DNA of 64,000 nucleotides. Origin: Amycolatopsis jejuensis. Its GTDB lineage: Bacteria > Actinomycetota > Actinomycetes > Mycobacteriales > Pseudonocardiaceae. The stretch's first letter is position 1; each line of letters opens with the position of its first letter. A program made the position numbers and the translations under genes. The notes under the pieces were generated by a model that worked only from the letters and a program-made list of their open reading frames with translations, had not been told where the DNA came from and did not search any database. Positions 32,812 through 42,136 of the stretch are shown here, piece by piece. The stretch is from positions 62,001-126,000 of the forward strand of contig NZ_JNYZ01000015.1 in assembly GCF_000717335.1 (NCBI RefSeq), read 5' to 3'.

Positions 32812-34071
32812 ATGTCCGGAGCCCGCAGTGGATTCGCCGCCGTCATCCGATCCCTCGCCGAGGGATTCGTGCGGTCGCTGGTACTCGTGGTGCTGACCGG
32901 ACTCGCTCCGCTCGGGTGGGTCTTCGCCGGGGCCGGCTTTTTCGCGCTGACGGGCAGCATCGCCGGTGCCCTCGGCTGTGCGCTCGGGGTGGTGGGCGTC
33001 AGCCTCCTGCTGCTGGCACGCCCGATGTGCGCGGCGACCCGGTCCCTGGTCGCCCGTTGGACCGGCACGGAGCTTCCGGCGGCATACCGGCCCGTCGTTC
33101 CGGTGACCCGGATGGCGACCGGCTACTGGTGGAACGGCTACGACTATCAGCGATCCCGATGGCTTTCGGGGTGCCGGCAGTGGGTCCGGCAGCGGACGAG
33201 GGATCCAGCCTCGCTGCGGGACATGCTGTGGATGCTGATCGCCCCGCTCACCGTCGGCGTCGCCGCCGCTCTTCCACTGGCGCTGATCGCGGGAGGAATC
33301 GGCTCGGCGGTGCCGCTTTCCTCAGTGGGCGCCGTCGTGGCGGCCGGGGCGGGAGTCGCGCTGCTGCCGGTGTGCTGGCGGCCGGCCGAGCCGATGGCGC
33401 GGCGCTTTCTCGGGCCGTCCGTGGTGGAGCTGCTCACCACCCGGATCGCCTCGCTGGTGCAGGGACGGGCCGACCTCACCTATACCCAGGAGGCCGAGCT
33501 GCACCGGATCGAACGCAACCTCCATGACGGCGCCCAGGCCCGGCTCGTGGCCATCGGCCTCACGCTCGGCGCGGCCGAGTCGCTCGTCGACACCGACGCC
33601 ACCGAAGCCAAAGCGCTGTTGCGGCAAGCCAAGGAGACCTCGCTGGTGGCGCTGCGCGAACTTCGCGAACTCGTACACGGGATCGTCCCGCCGGTGCTTC
33701 TGGAACGCGGTCTCGTCGACGCGGTCCGCGCGCTCGCCCTCGACGCGCCGATCCCCGCTGTGGTCCACTCCACTCTCGACGACCGGCTCGAAATGCCGGT
33801 CGAATCCGCGCTGTACTTCGCGGCGGCCGAGCTCGTGACCAACGCGGTCAGGCATTCGGGGGGAACGGCCATCGAGATCACCATCGACCGCACCCGCACC
33901 GGGGTCACAGTCACCGTCACCGACGACGGGCGCGGCGGAGCCGACCGAGGCGCCGGATCGGGTCTGACCGGCATCGAAAACCGGGTCAGCGCATTCGATG
34001 GTGCCCTTCACGTCGACAGTCCCCCTGGCGGGCCGACGCGGGTCACCGTGGAGGTGCCCTGCTCCGGCTGA
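32812..34071 (+). CDS. Sensor histidine kinase, HisKA_3 (NarL-partner) type
   Basis: A 419-residue membrane kinase. The N-terminal third holds two pairs of hydrophobic segments (FVRSLVLVVLTGLAPLGWVF; GALGCALGVVGVSLLLL; MLIAPLTVGVAAALPLAL; SVGAVVAAGAGVALL). The phosphoacceptor box is RIERNLHDGAQARLVAIG with His238, and the ATP domain has AAAELVTNAVRHSGG (N box), TDDGRGGA and GSGLTGIENRV. No response-regulator gene follows, although these kinases normally sit beside a LuxR/NarL-type partner. It is therefore an orphan within this window. Confidence 0.9.
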   Translation: MSGARSGFAAVIRSLAEGFVRSLVLVVLTGLAPLGWVFAGAGFFALTGSIAGALGCALGVVGVSLLLLARPMCAATRSLVARWTGTELPAAYRPVVPVTRMATGYWWNGYDYQRSRWLSGCRQWVRQRTRDPASLRDMLWMLIAPLTVGVAAALPLALIAGGIGSAVPLSSVGAVVAAGAGVALLPVCWRPAEPMARRFLGPSVVELLTTRIASLVQGRADLTYTQEAELHRIERNLHDGAQARLVAIGLTLGAAESLVDTDATEAKALLRQAKETSLVALRELRELVHGIVPPVLLERGLVDAVRALALDAPIPAVVHSTLDDRLEMPVESALYFAAAELVTNAVRHSGGTAIEITIDRTRTGVTVTVTDDGRGGADRGAGSGLTGIENRVSAFDGALHVDSPPGGPTRVTVEVPCSG

Positions 34072-34187
34072 CGGCCGACACGTGTCGCATTTTTCGATGG
34101 CGGAGCGGCGACTGCAGTCGGTCGACGGGACGTTTCACGGTCGATACGGTTTTCACGTCTCGCCGTCCCGGATCGAGGAGTGGGATT

Positions 34188-35042
34188 GTGAATACTGCAG
34201 GTGTTTCCGCCGATGATGCCGCGTCGCGGATGGTTCCCGGAATGCATACGGCCGGGCTGGGCGACATCGAGATGTACTACGAAGTGCATGGTTCGGGTCC
34301 GGTCGTGGTGATGCAGACGGGTTTGTGGATCGGATCGTCGACCGACTGGGCCGGTGCAACGTGGTCGCAGAATCTGCACAATGTGCGCGACGAGCTCGCG
34401 AAGCACTGCACTGTCGTCGTGATGGACGGGCGGGGCACGGGACGCACGAGCATGGGCGCCGGCCCGGTGAACTACGGGCGGTATGCCCACGACACGATCC
34501 GGCTGCTGGACCATCTCGGGCTGGATCGCGTTCACTTCTGGGGCCACAGCGACGGGGGCTGCATCATCCTGTCGCTCTTGAAGGATCACGGCCACCGCGT
34601 CACGTCCGCGGTGCTGGCCGGCACGCCGTACTCGCACGATGCCTACAGCGCGGAGGCCAGGGCCTGGTTCTCGGACGCGTTTTACCAGCAGGCGCGCGCG
34701 GCTGCACCGCCGGACCCTTTGCTGAACGACATGCGCACATCGTACGAGCGCACTTCGCCCCATCCGGAGCGGTACGCCGAAATGGTGCAGGAAATGCGTC
34801 GTTGCTGGTGCAGCGAGCCCAATTTCAGCCTCAAGCAGCTCACTCTCGTCGACGGACCCGTGCTGGTCATCGATGCCGACCAGGATCAGTTCATCCCGAG
34901 TGAGCAGTTCAAGGCGCTGGCGGAAGCCTTGCCCGGCAGTGAGATCGCGTCCGTTGCCGATACGACACACGCGCTTGAATCCTACGTCGAAATCGGCGCG
35001 GCGAGCGTGGACTTCTTCCGTCGCCACGACGGTTCGCGATGA
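34188..35042 (+). CDS. Alpha/beta hydrolase
   Basis: A 284-residue hydrolase with MDGRGTGRTSMG, the nucleophile elbow FWGHSDGGCIIL, an acid in VLVIDADQDQFIP and the histidine in ADTTHALESY. The GTG at 34188 has GAGGAG 7 bases upstream. It overlaps the CocE-type gene by ATGA and is the first of three coupled genes (hydrolase, CocE/NonD hydrolase, FAD oxidase). Substrate unknown, probably an ester, lactone or amide. Confidence 0.85.
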   Translation: MNTAGVSADDAASRMVPGMHTAGLGDIEMYYEVHGSGPVVVMQTGLWIGSSTDWAGATWSQNLHNVRDELAKHCTVVVMDGRGTGRTSMGAGPVNYGRYAHDTIRLLDHLGLDRVHFWGHSDGGCIILSLLKDHGHRVTSAVLAGTPYSHDAYSAEARAWFSDAFYQQARAAAPPDPLLNDMRTSYERTSPHPERYAEMVQEMRRCWCSEPNFSLKQLTLVDGPVLVIDADQDQFIPSEQFKALAEALPGSEIASVADTTHALESYVEIGAASVDFFRRHDGSR

Positions 35043-36850
35043 CAGCAGGGAAAGGATTGGGCGTGGACTACACGGTGTCGTGTGACGTGCCGGTTCCGAT
35101 GCGGGACGGGATCGTCCTGACGACTGATGTCTGGCGGCCCGTGGTGGATGCACCGGGTCCGGTACTGCTGGTGCGCACGCCGTACACGAAGGAAATGGAC
35201 ATCATCCACGGTGGCGGTGCCCCGGTGACGGTGCTTCAGATGGTGCGTGCGGGATATGCCGTGGCGGTGCAGGATGTGCGTGGTACCGGGAAATCCGAGG
35301 GCGTGTTCGTCCCGAACGTGGACGAGGGGCCCGACTGTGCCGACACCATCCGCTGGCTGGCCGCGCAGGACTGGTGCGACGGAAAAGTCGGCGCCTGGGG
35401 CAATTCCTACCTCGGCATGGTGCAGCTGTGGGCGGCCGTGGAAGACGCGCCGGAACTCGCCGCCATCGCCCCCGGCACGACGTCGGGCGACCTGTACCGG
35501 GCGCCGTGGTATTCCCGCGGTGGCGCCATGTCCTTGGGCGTGGTGCTGACCTGGGGCCATTTGATGAGCCAGACTGTGTTGTCCCGGGCGCTGGCCGCCG
35601 GGACCGGCGACGACGCGGACCTCCCGAGGTTGATGGCGGCCGCGGATGACGATTCCCCGAGCCGGCTGCGCTTGCCGGTGGCTGATCAGCCACTGCTTCG
35701 GAAGTACCTGCCGTTCATGGTGGAGCGGATCATCGAACAGCCCGAGCGCGGCGGCGGCTGGACCGGGATGACCCCCATCGACCGTGCAGCCGCGATCACT
35801 GTCCCGGCGCTGCACGTCGGAGGCTGGTACGACAATTTCTGCGGCGAGACCCTCCGCACCTACGAGATCCTCAAGGCGGGCGCCGGAACCGGGCAGGCGC
35901 GCGCAGGGCAGCGGCTGATCATCGGGCCGTGGAGTCATGTCAACTGGTCCGGCATCTTCCCGGATCGCCGGTTCGGACCGGGCGCGGCGCTGGCGGCGTC
36001 CGAGGTGACCAGGTGGCATGGTGCGTTCTTCGACCGGTGGCTGCGCGACCGCGAGGACGCGCTCGACGGGCTCGCACCGGTGCGGATCTTCGTGATGGGC
36101 ATCGATCAGTGGCGCGACGAGGACGACTGGCCGTTGCCGGACACGCGATATGTGTCCTTCCACCTCGACGGCAACGGACCGGCGAACACCGCAGCCGGCG
36201 CCGGGGTGCTCACTTCCGCCGAACCCGTCCACGATGCAGTCGATACCTACCTGTACAACCCACAGCAGCCCGTGCCGACCCTTGGCGGCACGTTGATGCG
36301 CATGGACGGCTACGACGGGCCGGCCGATCAGCGCCCGGTGCACGATCGCGACGACGTGCTGGTCTTCACCACCGGCATCCTGACCGAGCCGGTGGAGGTG
36401 ACCGGTCCGGTCACCGCGACGTTGTTCGTGTCGTCTTCGGCAGCCGATACCGACTTCACCGTCAAGCTCGTCGACGTCCATCCGGACGGCCGGGCCATCA
36501 TCCTCTGCGACGGCATCCTGCGCACCCGCTATCGCGAGGCCCTCGACCGGCCGGTCCTGATGCAGCCGGGCCGGGTCTGCGAGATCACCGTCGACCTGAT
36601 CGCCACCTCGAACGTGTTCCTGCCCGGCCACCGGATTCTGGTGGAGGTCTCCAGCAGCAACTTCCCCCGCTACGACCGGAACTCCAACACCGGCGGCACC
36701 ATTGCCGAAGCGGCCGCGGCGGACCTGGTCGTCGCGGCCAACCACCTCCACCGGGGCCCGGCCCACCCGAGCCGGATCACCCTGCCGATCATCGATCGGC
36801 CCCGGCCTCACGCCGGGCTGGGCCGATCCGGAAGGAGGGAAGCCACGTGA
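35039..36850 (+). CDS. CocE/NonD family hydrolase (X-Pro dipeptidyl-peptidase-like)
   Basis: A 603-residue serine hydrolase of the cocaine esterase/acyl-peptidase family. It shows VPMRDGIVLTTDVWRP (family opening), QDVRGTGKSEG, the nucleophile motif GAWGNSYLGMVQLWAA, LHVGGWYDNFCGETLRTY with the acid, and GPWSHVNWSG with the histidine. The C-terminal jelly-roll domain begins near VTGPVTATLFVSSSAADTDF. No signal peptide is seen, so it is probably cytoplasmic. ATGA and GTGA overlaps on both sides place it in a tight three-gene operon. Confidence 0.9.
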   Translation: MTAGKGLGVDYTVSCDVPVPMRDGIVLTTDVWRPVVDAPGPVLLVRTPYTKEMDIIHGGGAPVTVLQMVRAGYAVAVQDVRGTGKSEGVFVPNVDEGPDCADTIRWLAAQDWCDGKVGAWGNSYLGMVQLWAAVEDAPELAAIAPGTTSGDLYRAPWYSRGGAMSLGVVLTWGHLMSQTVLSRALAAGTGDDADLPRLMAAADDDSPSRLRLPVADQPLLRKYLPFMVERIIEQPERGGGWTGMTPIDRAAAITVPALHVGGWYDNFCGETLRTYEILKAGAGTGQARAGQRLIIGPWSHVNWSGIFPDRRFGPGAALAASEVTRWHGAFFDRWLRDREDALDGLAPVRIFVMGIDQWRDEDDWPLPDTRYVSFHLDGNGPANTAAGAGVLTSAEPVHDAVDTYLYNPQQPVPTLGGTLMRMDGYDGPADQRPVHDRDDVLVFTTGILTEPVEVTGPVTATLFVSSSAADTDFTVKLVDVHPDGRAIILCDGILRTRYREALDRPVLMQPGRVCEITVDLIATSNVFLPGHRILVEVSSSNFPRYDRNSNTGGTIAEAAAADLVVAANHLHRGPAHPSRITLPIIDRPRPHAGLGRSGRREAT

Positions 36851-38028
36851 CGCGGAACTTCGACTACGTCGTGATCGGTGCCGGGGTGCTCGGCACGGCC
36901 GCCGCCTACTGGCTGGCCCGGTCGGGCGAATCGAACGTGCTGGTCGTGGAACAGTTCGCGCTCGGGCACGACCGAGGCGCCTCGGAGGACCACTCCCGGA
37001 TCATCCGGCACTCCTACCACAGCACCACGTACACCGCGCTCACGCACGCGATGTACGAGCATTGGTCCGAACTCGAAGCGCAGACGGGGATGCAGCTCGT
37101 GACGCGCACCGGGGGCCTCGATCTTGCCGTCACCGGGACAGCGGGAGAGGAGGAGCTGGCCAACTACCGCGCGGCACTGCGTCCCTTCGACATCCCTGCC
37201 GAAGACCTCGATGCCGCCGCGATCCGTGACCGGTGGCCGCAATGGCGGATCGACGACGACGTGATCGGTATGTACCAATCCGACAGCGGGATCCTCGACG
37301 TCCGCCGCGCCTGCGCCGCGCAGATCGCCATGGCCCGCCGGCTCGGCGTCGAATTCGCCCCGCACACCACTGTGCTCGACCTCGCTCCCACCGACGACTG
37401 TGTCGTCATCAGCACTGACCGCGGCCCGATCACCGCAGGCAACGTGGTCGTGTGCGTCGCTTCCTGGATCGAGAAGTTCCTTCCGTGCCTCGGTCTGCGG
37501 TGGAACATCTCGTTGACCCAGGAGCAGGTCGGCTATTTCGCCACGCCGAACCTCGCCGAATTCAGCCCGGACCGGTTTCCCGTCTGGATCTGGCACGGCG
37601 ATACCGACCTCTTCTACGGTTTCCCGGTCTACGGTGAGGCCGCGGTGAAGATCTCACGCGATTTCAGCGGTCGCTTCATCACGTCCGACGAACGCTCCTC
37701 CCGGCCCGATCCCGAGGACACCGCGCTGTTCCGTGCGTTCCTCGAGCAACGGCTTCCCGCCGCGGCCGGACCCGAGCTGCTCAGCAAGACCTGCGTCTAC
37801 GACCTGCCCCCGGACCGCGACTTCGTCATCGACCGGGTCCCCGGCCACCCCCGGGTCACGATCGGCCTCGGCGCTGCGCATGCGGCCAAGTTCGGCAACC
37901 TGCTGGGACACCTGCTCGCCGACCTCGCCCGCACCGGGACCACCGCGTTCGCCGTCGACGCCTTCCGCGCCGACCGCCCCGCGCTCGACGATCCCGCCTT
38001 CGTCTCCGCATTCCGGATGGGCCGGTGA
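36847..38028 (+). CDS. FAD-dependent amine oxidase, sarcosine oxidase (MSOX) type
   Basis: A 393-residue flavoenzyme. The N-terminal Rossmann motif is YVVIGAGVLGTAAAYWLARS. The covalent-flavin cysteine of monomeric sarcosine oxidases appears conserved as Cys316 in SKTCVYDLPPDRDFVIDR, and the flavin-reactive lysine region is GLGAAHAAKFGNLLGHL. It would oxidise an N-methylated or secondary amino acid to the imine or aldehyde with H2O2. The GTG at 36847 has GGAAGGAGG upstream and overlaps the CocE-type stop. A Rieske oxygenase nearby suggests a route for methylated amines. Confidence 0.85.
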   Translation: MTRNFDYVVIGAGVLGTAAAYWLARSGESNVLVVEQFALGHDRGASEDHSRIIRHSYHSTTYTALTHAMYEHWSELEAQTGMQLVTRTGGLDLAVTGTAGEEELANYRAALRPFDIPAEDLDAAAIRDRWPQWRIDDDVIGMYQSDSGILDVRRACAAQIAMARRLGVEFAPHTTVLDLAPTDDCVVISTDRGPITAGNVVVCVASWIEKFLPCLGLRWNISLTQEQVGYFATPNLAEFSPDRFPVWIWHGDTDLFYGFPVYGEAAVKISRDFSGRFITSDERSSRPDPEDTALFRAFLEQRLPAAAGPELLSKTCVYDLPPDRDFVIDRVPGHPRVTIGLGAAHAAKFGNLLGHLLADLARTGTTAFAVDAFRADRPALDDPAFVSAFRMGR

Positions 38029-38031
38029 GCA

Positions 38032-39276
38032 TCAGCCTTCGGTTTCGAGCTCGGCCCGGTGGCTCGCCGCGAGAGCGCGCAGCTTGACTCCGAGGTGGAG
38101 GGCGAGCCGGTCGTCACCCCGGTCGAACCGGCAGCCGGTGAGCTGCTCGATCCGATGGAGGCGCTGGTAGAGGGTGGCGCGGTGGACGCACAGCAGCTCT
38201 GCGGTTTGCCTGGCGTCACAGGCATTGTCGAAATACGCTTCGAGAGTCCGGGTGAGAATCCCGCTGGAGTCACCGGTGGCCAGCGCTTCGATGGCCGGGA
38301 TGGGCGTGCGCAGCATCTCGTCGATCGGCATGCGAAGAAGGATCTCGTACGGGCCGAGCTTGCCCCAGCGGGCGACGTCCTCCAGCGAGGGGACGATCAG
38401 CGCCGCCCGAGCGGCGACGGATGCCTGGTAGTGAGACGTGATGACCTCGGAGACCGCGCCGACCGGATCGCCCACCCCGACCCCGACCCGCGCCGCCGAA
38501 CCGGCGATGGCCCGGTACCGCGACGTGATCCGGGCGCCGACCCGGTACAGCCGCTCGTCATCGAGGGGCTTCGCGGTGGCCAGGAGCAGCCATGCCCGGG
38601 TGCGCGCCGCGGCCATCAGGGCGGTTCCCGCCGGAAGCGCCCGCATCCCTTCCTCCGTGGCGGATTCGAGAGCGACCTGTGCCGCACTGGGCGCTTCGGC
38701 AGGCGCATGGTGCGTCGCGAGCACCTGAAAACAGGTGGCGTCGTCGGGAATCAGCTCCTCGGCGCGCAGATCACCGACTGCCCGCTGGCGTACGTCGTGA
38801 TCGGATGCGACGAGCTCCGCCAAGAGGTCTTCCGTGCGGGCCCGCGACCGGGTCCGCCGGACCAGCCGCCGGTAGAGCGCGATTCCGGCGCGCCCGGCGG
38901 TTTCCACCGCCGCGTCGATTTCTTCCCGGGTCAGGGTGGCGTCGCGGTCGATCAGCCACAGAAAGCCGAGCAGGACGCCGCTGCAGCGGATCGGAACGCA
39001 GAAGCGGGCCGCCAGCCGGGTGTCGAGTCCGGGGACATGCCGGAGGTCGACCCGGTGCGGTTCGGTCCACCGGGTGATGCCGAGCCGCAGGATGGCTTCG
39101 ATCGCGGGCGGCGGCGCGGATCGGTTCACCAGCGCCCTCACGCGTAACTCGTCCTCGTCCCCGAAATGCCTGCTCGCCGCCAGCAGGTGCTGCACCGTCG
39201 GGTCGTCGATGGCGACCGAACGGTGCAGCTGTTCGGCGAGCTCGTCCACGAGCTGTTGCAGATCGTCGCTGGGCAC
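38032..39276 (-). CDS. PucR family transcriptional regulator
   Basis: A 414-residue regulator. A GAF-like sensory segment comes first (DLRHVPGLDTRLAARFCVPI and SGVLLGFLWLIDRDATL), then a CdaR GGDEF-like middle and the C-terminal HTH_30 ARQTAELLCVHRATLYQRL. The GTG at 39276 is preferred, with GGAGG 8 bases upstream; a longer form from 39423 would add 49 low-complexity residues. It ends 3 bases from the FAD oxidase gene (convergent) and diverges from the Rieske oxygenase gene, so it may control both units. Confidence 0.85.
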   Translation of the reverse strand: MPSDDLQQLVDELAEQLHRSVAIDDPTVQHLLAASRHFGDEDELRVRALVNRSAPPPAIEAILRLGITRWTEPHRVDLRHVPGLDTRLAARFCVPIRCSGVLLGFLWLIDRDATLTREEIDAAVETAGRAGIALYRRLVRRTRSRARTEDLLAELVASDHDVRQRAVGDLRAEELIPDDATCFQVLATHHAPAEAPSAAQVALESATEEGMRALPAGTALMAAARTRAWLLLATAKPLDDERLYRVGARITSRYRAIAGSAARVGVGVGDPVGAVSEVITSHYQASVAARAALIVPSLEDVARWGKLGPYEILLRMPIDEMLRTPIPAIEALATGDSSGILTRTLEAYFDNACDARQTAELLCVHRATLYQRLHRIEQLTGCRFDRGDDRLALHLGVKLRALAASHRAELETEG

Positions 39277-39629
39277 CGTGCCGGCCTCCGTGGGATTCGC
39301 GGCGCAGCCGGCTTTCGGCCGGCCCGGACCGCTGGGGTGCGTACCCGCGTCACTCCGAATCGGCAGCAGCAATTCTCGACCGCGAGCGTTGGTGGTGCCG
39401 CCCTCGGAATCACGGGCCACCACGCACCATTATGCCGGTGATATCGAATTCCGTCACGTCGGCGATCAAGTCCGGCCTCGCAGTCGACAGGTGTCGCCCT
39501 CTTCCGGGCAATTTTCCCGACAAGCGCCACTACAGGTCGAGGCGAGAGCCGCATAGCATTCGTGGTGCACCGCGGCATCTGTGCCTCTTCGCGCTCATGT
39601 TCTTCCCCAGAGAAAGGATCGCCCCACCG
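39277..39629. promoter_or_regulatory. Divergent promoter region, PucR / Rieske oxygenase
   Basis: This 353-base region lies between divergent starts and is less GC-rich than its surroundings. It contains GTGATATCGAATTCCGTCAC (39438-39457), an imperfect inverted repeat with GTGA/TCAC ends. No gene is seen in it unless the longer PucR start at 39423 is used. It presumably holds both promoters; no -35/-10 pair was convincing. Confidence 0.4.
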
Positions 39630-40793
39630 ATGACGTCCTCCAGAATTTCCGCTGCTTCGGCAAACGTCGACGGCGACGACCTCGATATCGGGTTCACCCG
39701 GGAGCAATGCACCTCCGCGACCTGGTTCGAGCACGAGATGGCAAAGCTGTTCCGGCCGAACTGGCAGTATGCCGGGCATGTATCGGAAATTCCTCGCCCG
39801 GGAGACTGGATCACCGCGGAAATTCTCACCGAGCCGCTGGTCCTCACGCGTGACGAGGACGGCGGGATTCACGCATTGTTCAATGTCTGCCGGCACCGCG
39901 GCGCACTGATGTGCGAGCCCGGGCGCGGGTCCGGTAACCGGCTGGTCTGCCCCTACCACCAATGGTCCTACGCCCTCGACGGTTCCTTGCGCGTCGCACC
40001 CGCGATGCCCGGGGATCTGCCCCTCGGGCAGTACAGTCTCCGGAAAGTACCGGCGGAGACCTGGAACGGCTTCGTCTTCGTGAATCTCGGTGGTGCGCCA
40101 TCCGCCTCCGTCGCCGACCTTGCCCGCGACCAGGAAACCCAGTTCGCCCCCTTCGGCCTTGCCGGCGCGAAGGTCGCCGCCACGATCGGCTACGACGTCG
40201 GCGCAAACTGGAAGGTCGTCTACGAGAATTTCCTGGAGTGCTACCACTGCGCCGTCAATCACCCGGAATTCACCAGAGTCTTCGACTTGCGACGGTTCTT
40301 TCAGCCGGCGTCCGCCGGGGAGCCGTACCCGCTGGTCGACGGCGCCCGTTCCCTCACGACCACCGGGGAATTCGTGAGCCGCAAGTTGCTCGGCTCGTTC
40401 GGCACGACCCCACCGGCGCCCGGGTCCGGAGATTCCGTTCCGTGTGCCTTGGCCGCGCCGTCCCTCGGGTCGGCATTCCTCGCCTTTCCCGACTATGCCA
40501 TCGTCTTCGAATTCCGGCCGGTGGCGCCGGAACGGACCGTCGTCCGGTGTGATTGGCTCGTTGCGGGGGACGCGCAGGAAAAGATCGACTACGAAGTCTC
40601 GGATCTCACCCACCTGTGGGACGTGACGAACCGCCAGGACTGGGAGCTGTGCGAACGGACACAGGCCGGAATCCGGGCCGGCGGCTACGTTCCCGGACCG
40701 CGGAATCCTGACCGCGAGCCTGCGGTGGCCACGTTCACCCGGAACTATCGGGAACTGATGGCAGCGGGGAACGTGCCACTCGACGGCCACTGA
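39630..40793 (+). CDS. Rieske non-heme iron oxygenase, large subunit
   Basis: A 387-residue oxygenase. The Rieske [2Fe-2S] site is CRHRGALMCEPGRGSGNRLV followed by CPYHQWSY (CxH...CxxH). The mononuclear iron site is NWKVVYENFLECYHCAVNHP, with histidines spaced as in choline, betaine and stachydrine monooxygenases. In that group the enzyme hydroxylates an N-methyl group, giving demethylation. It needs an electron-transfer reductase, and none is encoded nearby. The ATG at 39630 follows GAGAAAGGA at a rather long distance. With the MSOX-like oxidase nearby, stepwise demethylation of a betaine-like compound is a reasonable inference. Confidence 0.9.
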   Translation: MTSSRISAASANVDGDDLDIGFTREQCTSATWFEHEMAKLFRPNWQYAGHVSEIPRPGDWITAEILTEPLVLTRDEDGGIHALFNVCRHRGALMCEPGRGSGNRLVCPYHQWSYALDGSLRVAPAMPGDLPLGQYSLRKVPAETWNGFVFVNLGGAPSASVADLARDQETQFAPFGLAGAKVAATIGYDVGANWKVVYENFLECYHCAVNHPEFTRVFDLRRFFQPASAGEPYPLVDGARSLTTTGEFVSRKLLGSFGTTPPAPGSGDSVPCALAAPSLGSAFLAFPDYAIVFEFRPVAPERTVVRCDWLVAGDAQEKIDYEVSDLTHLWDVTNRQDWELCERTQAGIRAGGYVPGPRNPDREPAVATFTRNYRELMAAGNVPLDGH

Positions 40794-40824
40794 TTCGGTG
40801 CGGTGACACAGCTGCTCCCGGCGT

Positions 40825-40856
40825 GCCCCGATCGGTGCTCCGCTGACGATCGGGGC
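40825..40856. terminator. Hairpin between convergent genes
   Basis: GCCCCGATCG and CGATCGGGGC form a perfect 10-bp stem with a 12-base loop in the gap between the convergent Rieske gene and the gene ending at 40976. No T-run follows on either side. It is placed as expected for a bidirectional terminator. Confidence 0.55.
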
Positions 40857-40975
40857 GCTCGCCGCGAGGTCAGGAGGCGCGACGTCGTCGGATTCCTGCT
40901 CATCATCCGCCAAGGCGACCGCAGCAGTGGACGGGGCCGGGCTCGGCGCTCCCGGCGACGGTCAGCTCGGGCGGA

Positions 40976-42136
40976 TCACAACCCCGAAGGTACCTCGTTG
41001 TTCTCGTCCAGCCCCAGATCCGGCCACGAGCCCATGATGACACTTTCGAAGATTCCGTAGCCGACAGCGTCGCCTTCCCGTACGCGAACGGGCTTGTCAC
41101 GAAACTGCCCGAGCCGAGGGAGGTGCTCATTGTCCCAGCAGTCGGCAATATACTCGCCCTCCACATGCCGGGCCCCCATCCACTTACCGTGGGTTCGACC
41201 GTATCCACCGGCGGCAAGGTGGAAACCCGATCCACCAAGCGCCTCTATCTCGAACACCCTCTTCTGACCGGACTCGGTTTCGAGATGAATTTCGCCGCCC
41301 TCCATGAACCGGGTCTTCTTGTCATACGAAAGGTGTGGTTCCACGCGGACCGGTTCCTGCCGCCCGTCGGGGTGGTTGAGGAAATATGAGCCGTACGAAA
41401 CACCGCCCGTGCCCGTGCTGGCCGACACCTTCAAGATCCCTACCCCGTAATAGGATCCATTCGGCCGTTGCAGCCACCAGGGCGTCCAGTGCATGACGCT
41501 GTCGACGCCGCCGACCGCGAACTCGGGCCGGGGCTTCAGGTCCGGTGGAGGCATGCCGACCTGGCCGCGGACTCCCCACGAGTGATCGCGAAAACCGAAC
41601 CACTCGTCCGGGTTCACCTGGTGCGTCGCCCCCTGGAGCACGAGAGTCCCGGTGATCCGGCCGCCTTGGTGGTAGCGCACGAGGTCCGTGCCCGAACGTC
41701 CGGTCGCCTGATCGAGGAACGCGTTACGGACCTCGAAGAACGGCGGCAGCACGCCTTCCAGCAGAAGGTCGAAGGAGAAGTCGAGCACATCATTCGGTTC
41801 CAGCTTGAATCGCACTGCCTTGAGCGGGTCGACGACCTCGTACACAACCGGTCCGACCGAAGTCGCCTCGGGTGCGGGGGAAAGCTCCCTGCTGGCGCGG
41901 ACGGTCCATTGCTCGCGGCCGCGTGAGACGCCACCGAATCCATCCATGACGTCCCGGTTGTGATAGCGGCCGAGACCGAAGTCCACCTGCAGTGACCCGT
42001 CCATCTTCGCCAGCGATGCCCAGATCTTCTCGGTCCACGAAAAGTCCGCTTCACCGACCGCGCCGAACGTGTTCACGATCTGATGGTTCAGCCCTTCGTC
42101 GGCGGCACGAAGCGGAGCAATTCCTTGTACGACCAT
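40976..42136 (-). CDS. Protein of unknown family, paralogue of 44827-45996
   Basis: A 386-residue soluble protein, strand-rich, with no signal peptide. Notable phrases are GLNHQIVNTFGAVGEADFSWTEK, LGRYHNRDVMDGFGGVSRG, WFGFRDHSWGVRG and REGDAVGYGIFESVIMGSWP. The DHSWGxRG motif and overall pattern recall lipocalin-like two-barrel proteins of the hydroxyneurosporene-synthase/AttH kind, but this link is tentative. The ATG at 42136 follows AAAGGGGA. Its promoter carries a tandem 22-base repeat. The paralogue at 44827 lies in mirror orientation around a phosphotransferase and a TetR gene. Confidence 0.75.
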   Translation of the reverse strand: MVVQGIAPLRAADEGLNHQIVNTFGAVGEADFSWTEKIWASLAKMDGSLQVDFGLGRYHNRDVMDGFGGVSRGREQWTVRASRELSPAPEATSVGPVVYEVVDPLKAVRFKLEPNDVLDFSFDLLLEGVLPPFFEVRNAFLDQATGRSGTDLVRYHQGGRITGTLVLQGATHQVNPDEWFGFRDHSWGVRGQVGMPPPDLKPRPEFAVGGVDSVMHWTPWWLQRPNGSYYGVGILKVSASTGTGGVSYGSYFLNHPDGRQEPVRVEPHLSYDKKTRFMEGGEIHLETESGQKRVFEIEALGGSGFHLAAGGYGRTHGKWMGARHVEGEYIADCWDNEHLPRLGQFRDKPVRVREGDAVGYGIFESVIMGSWPDLGLDENNEVPSGL

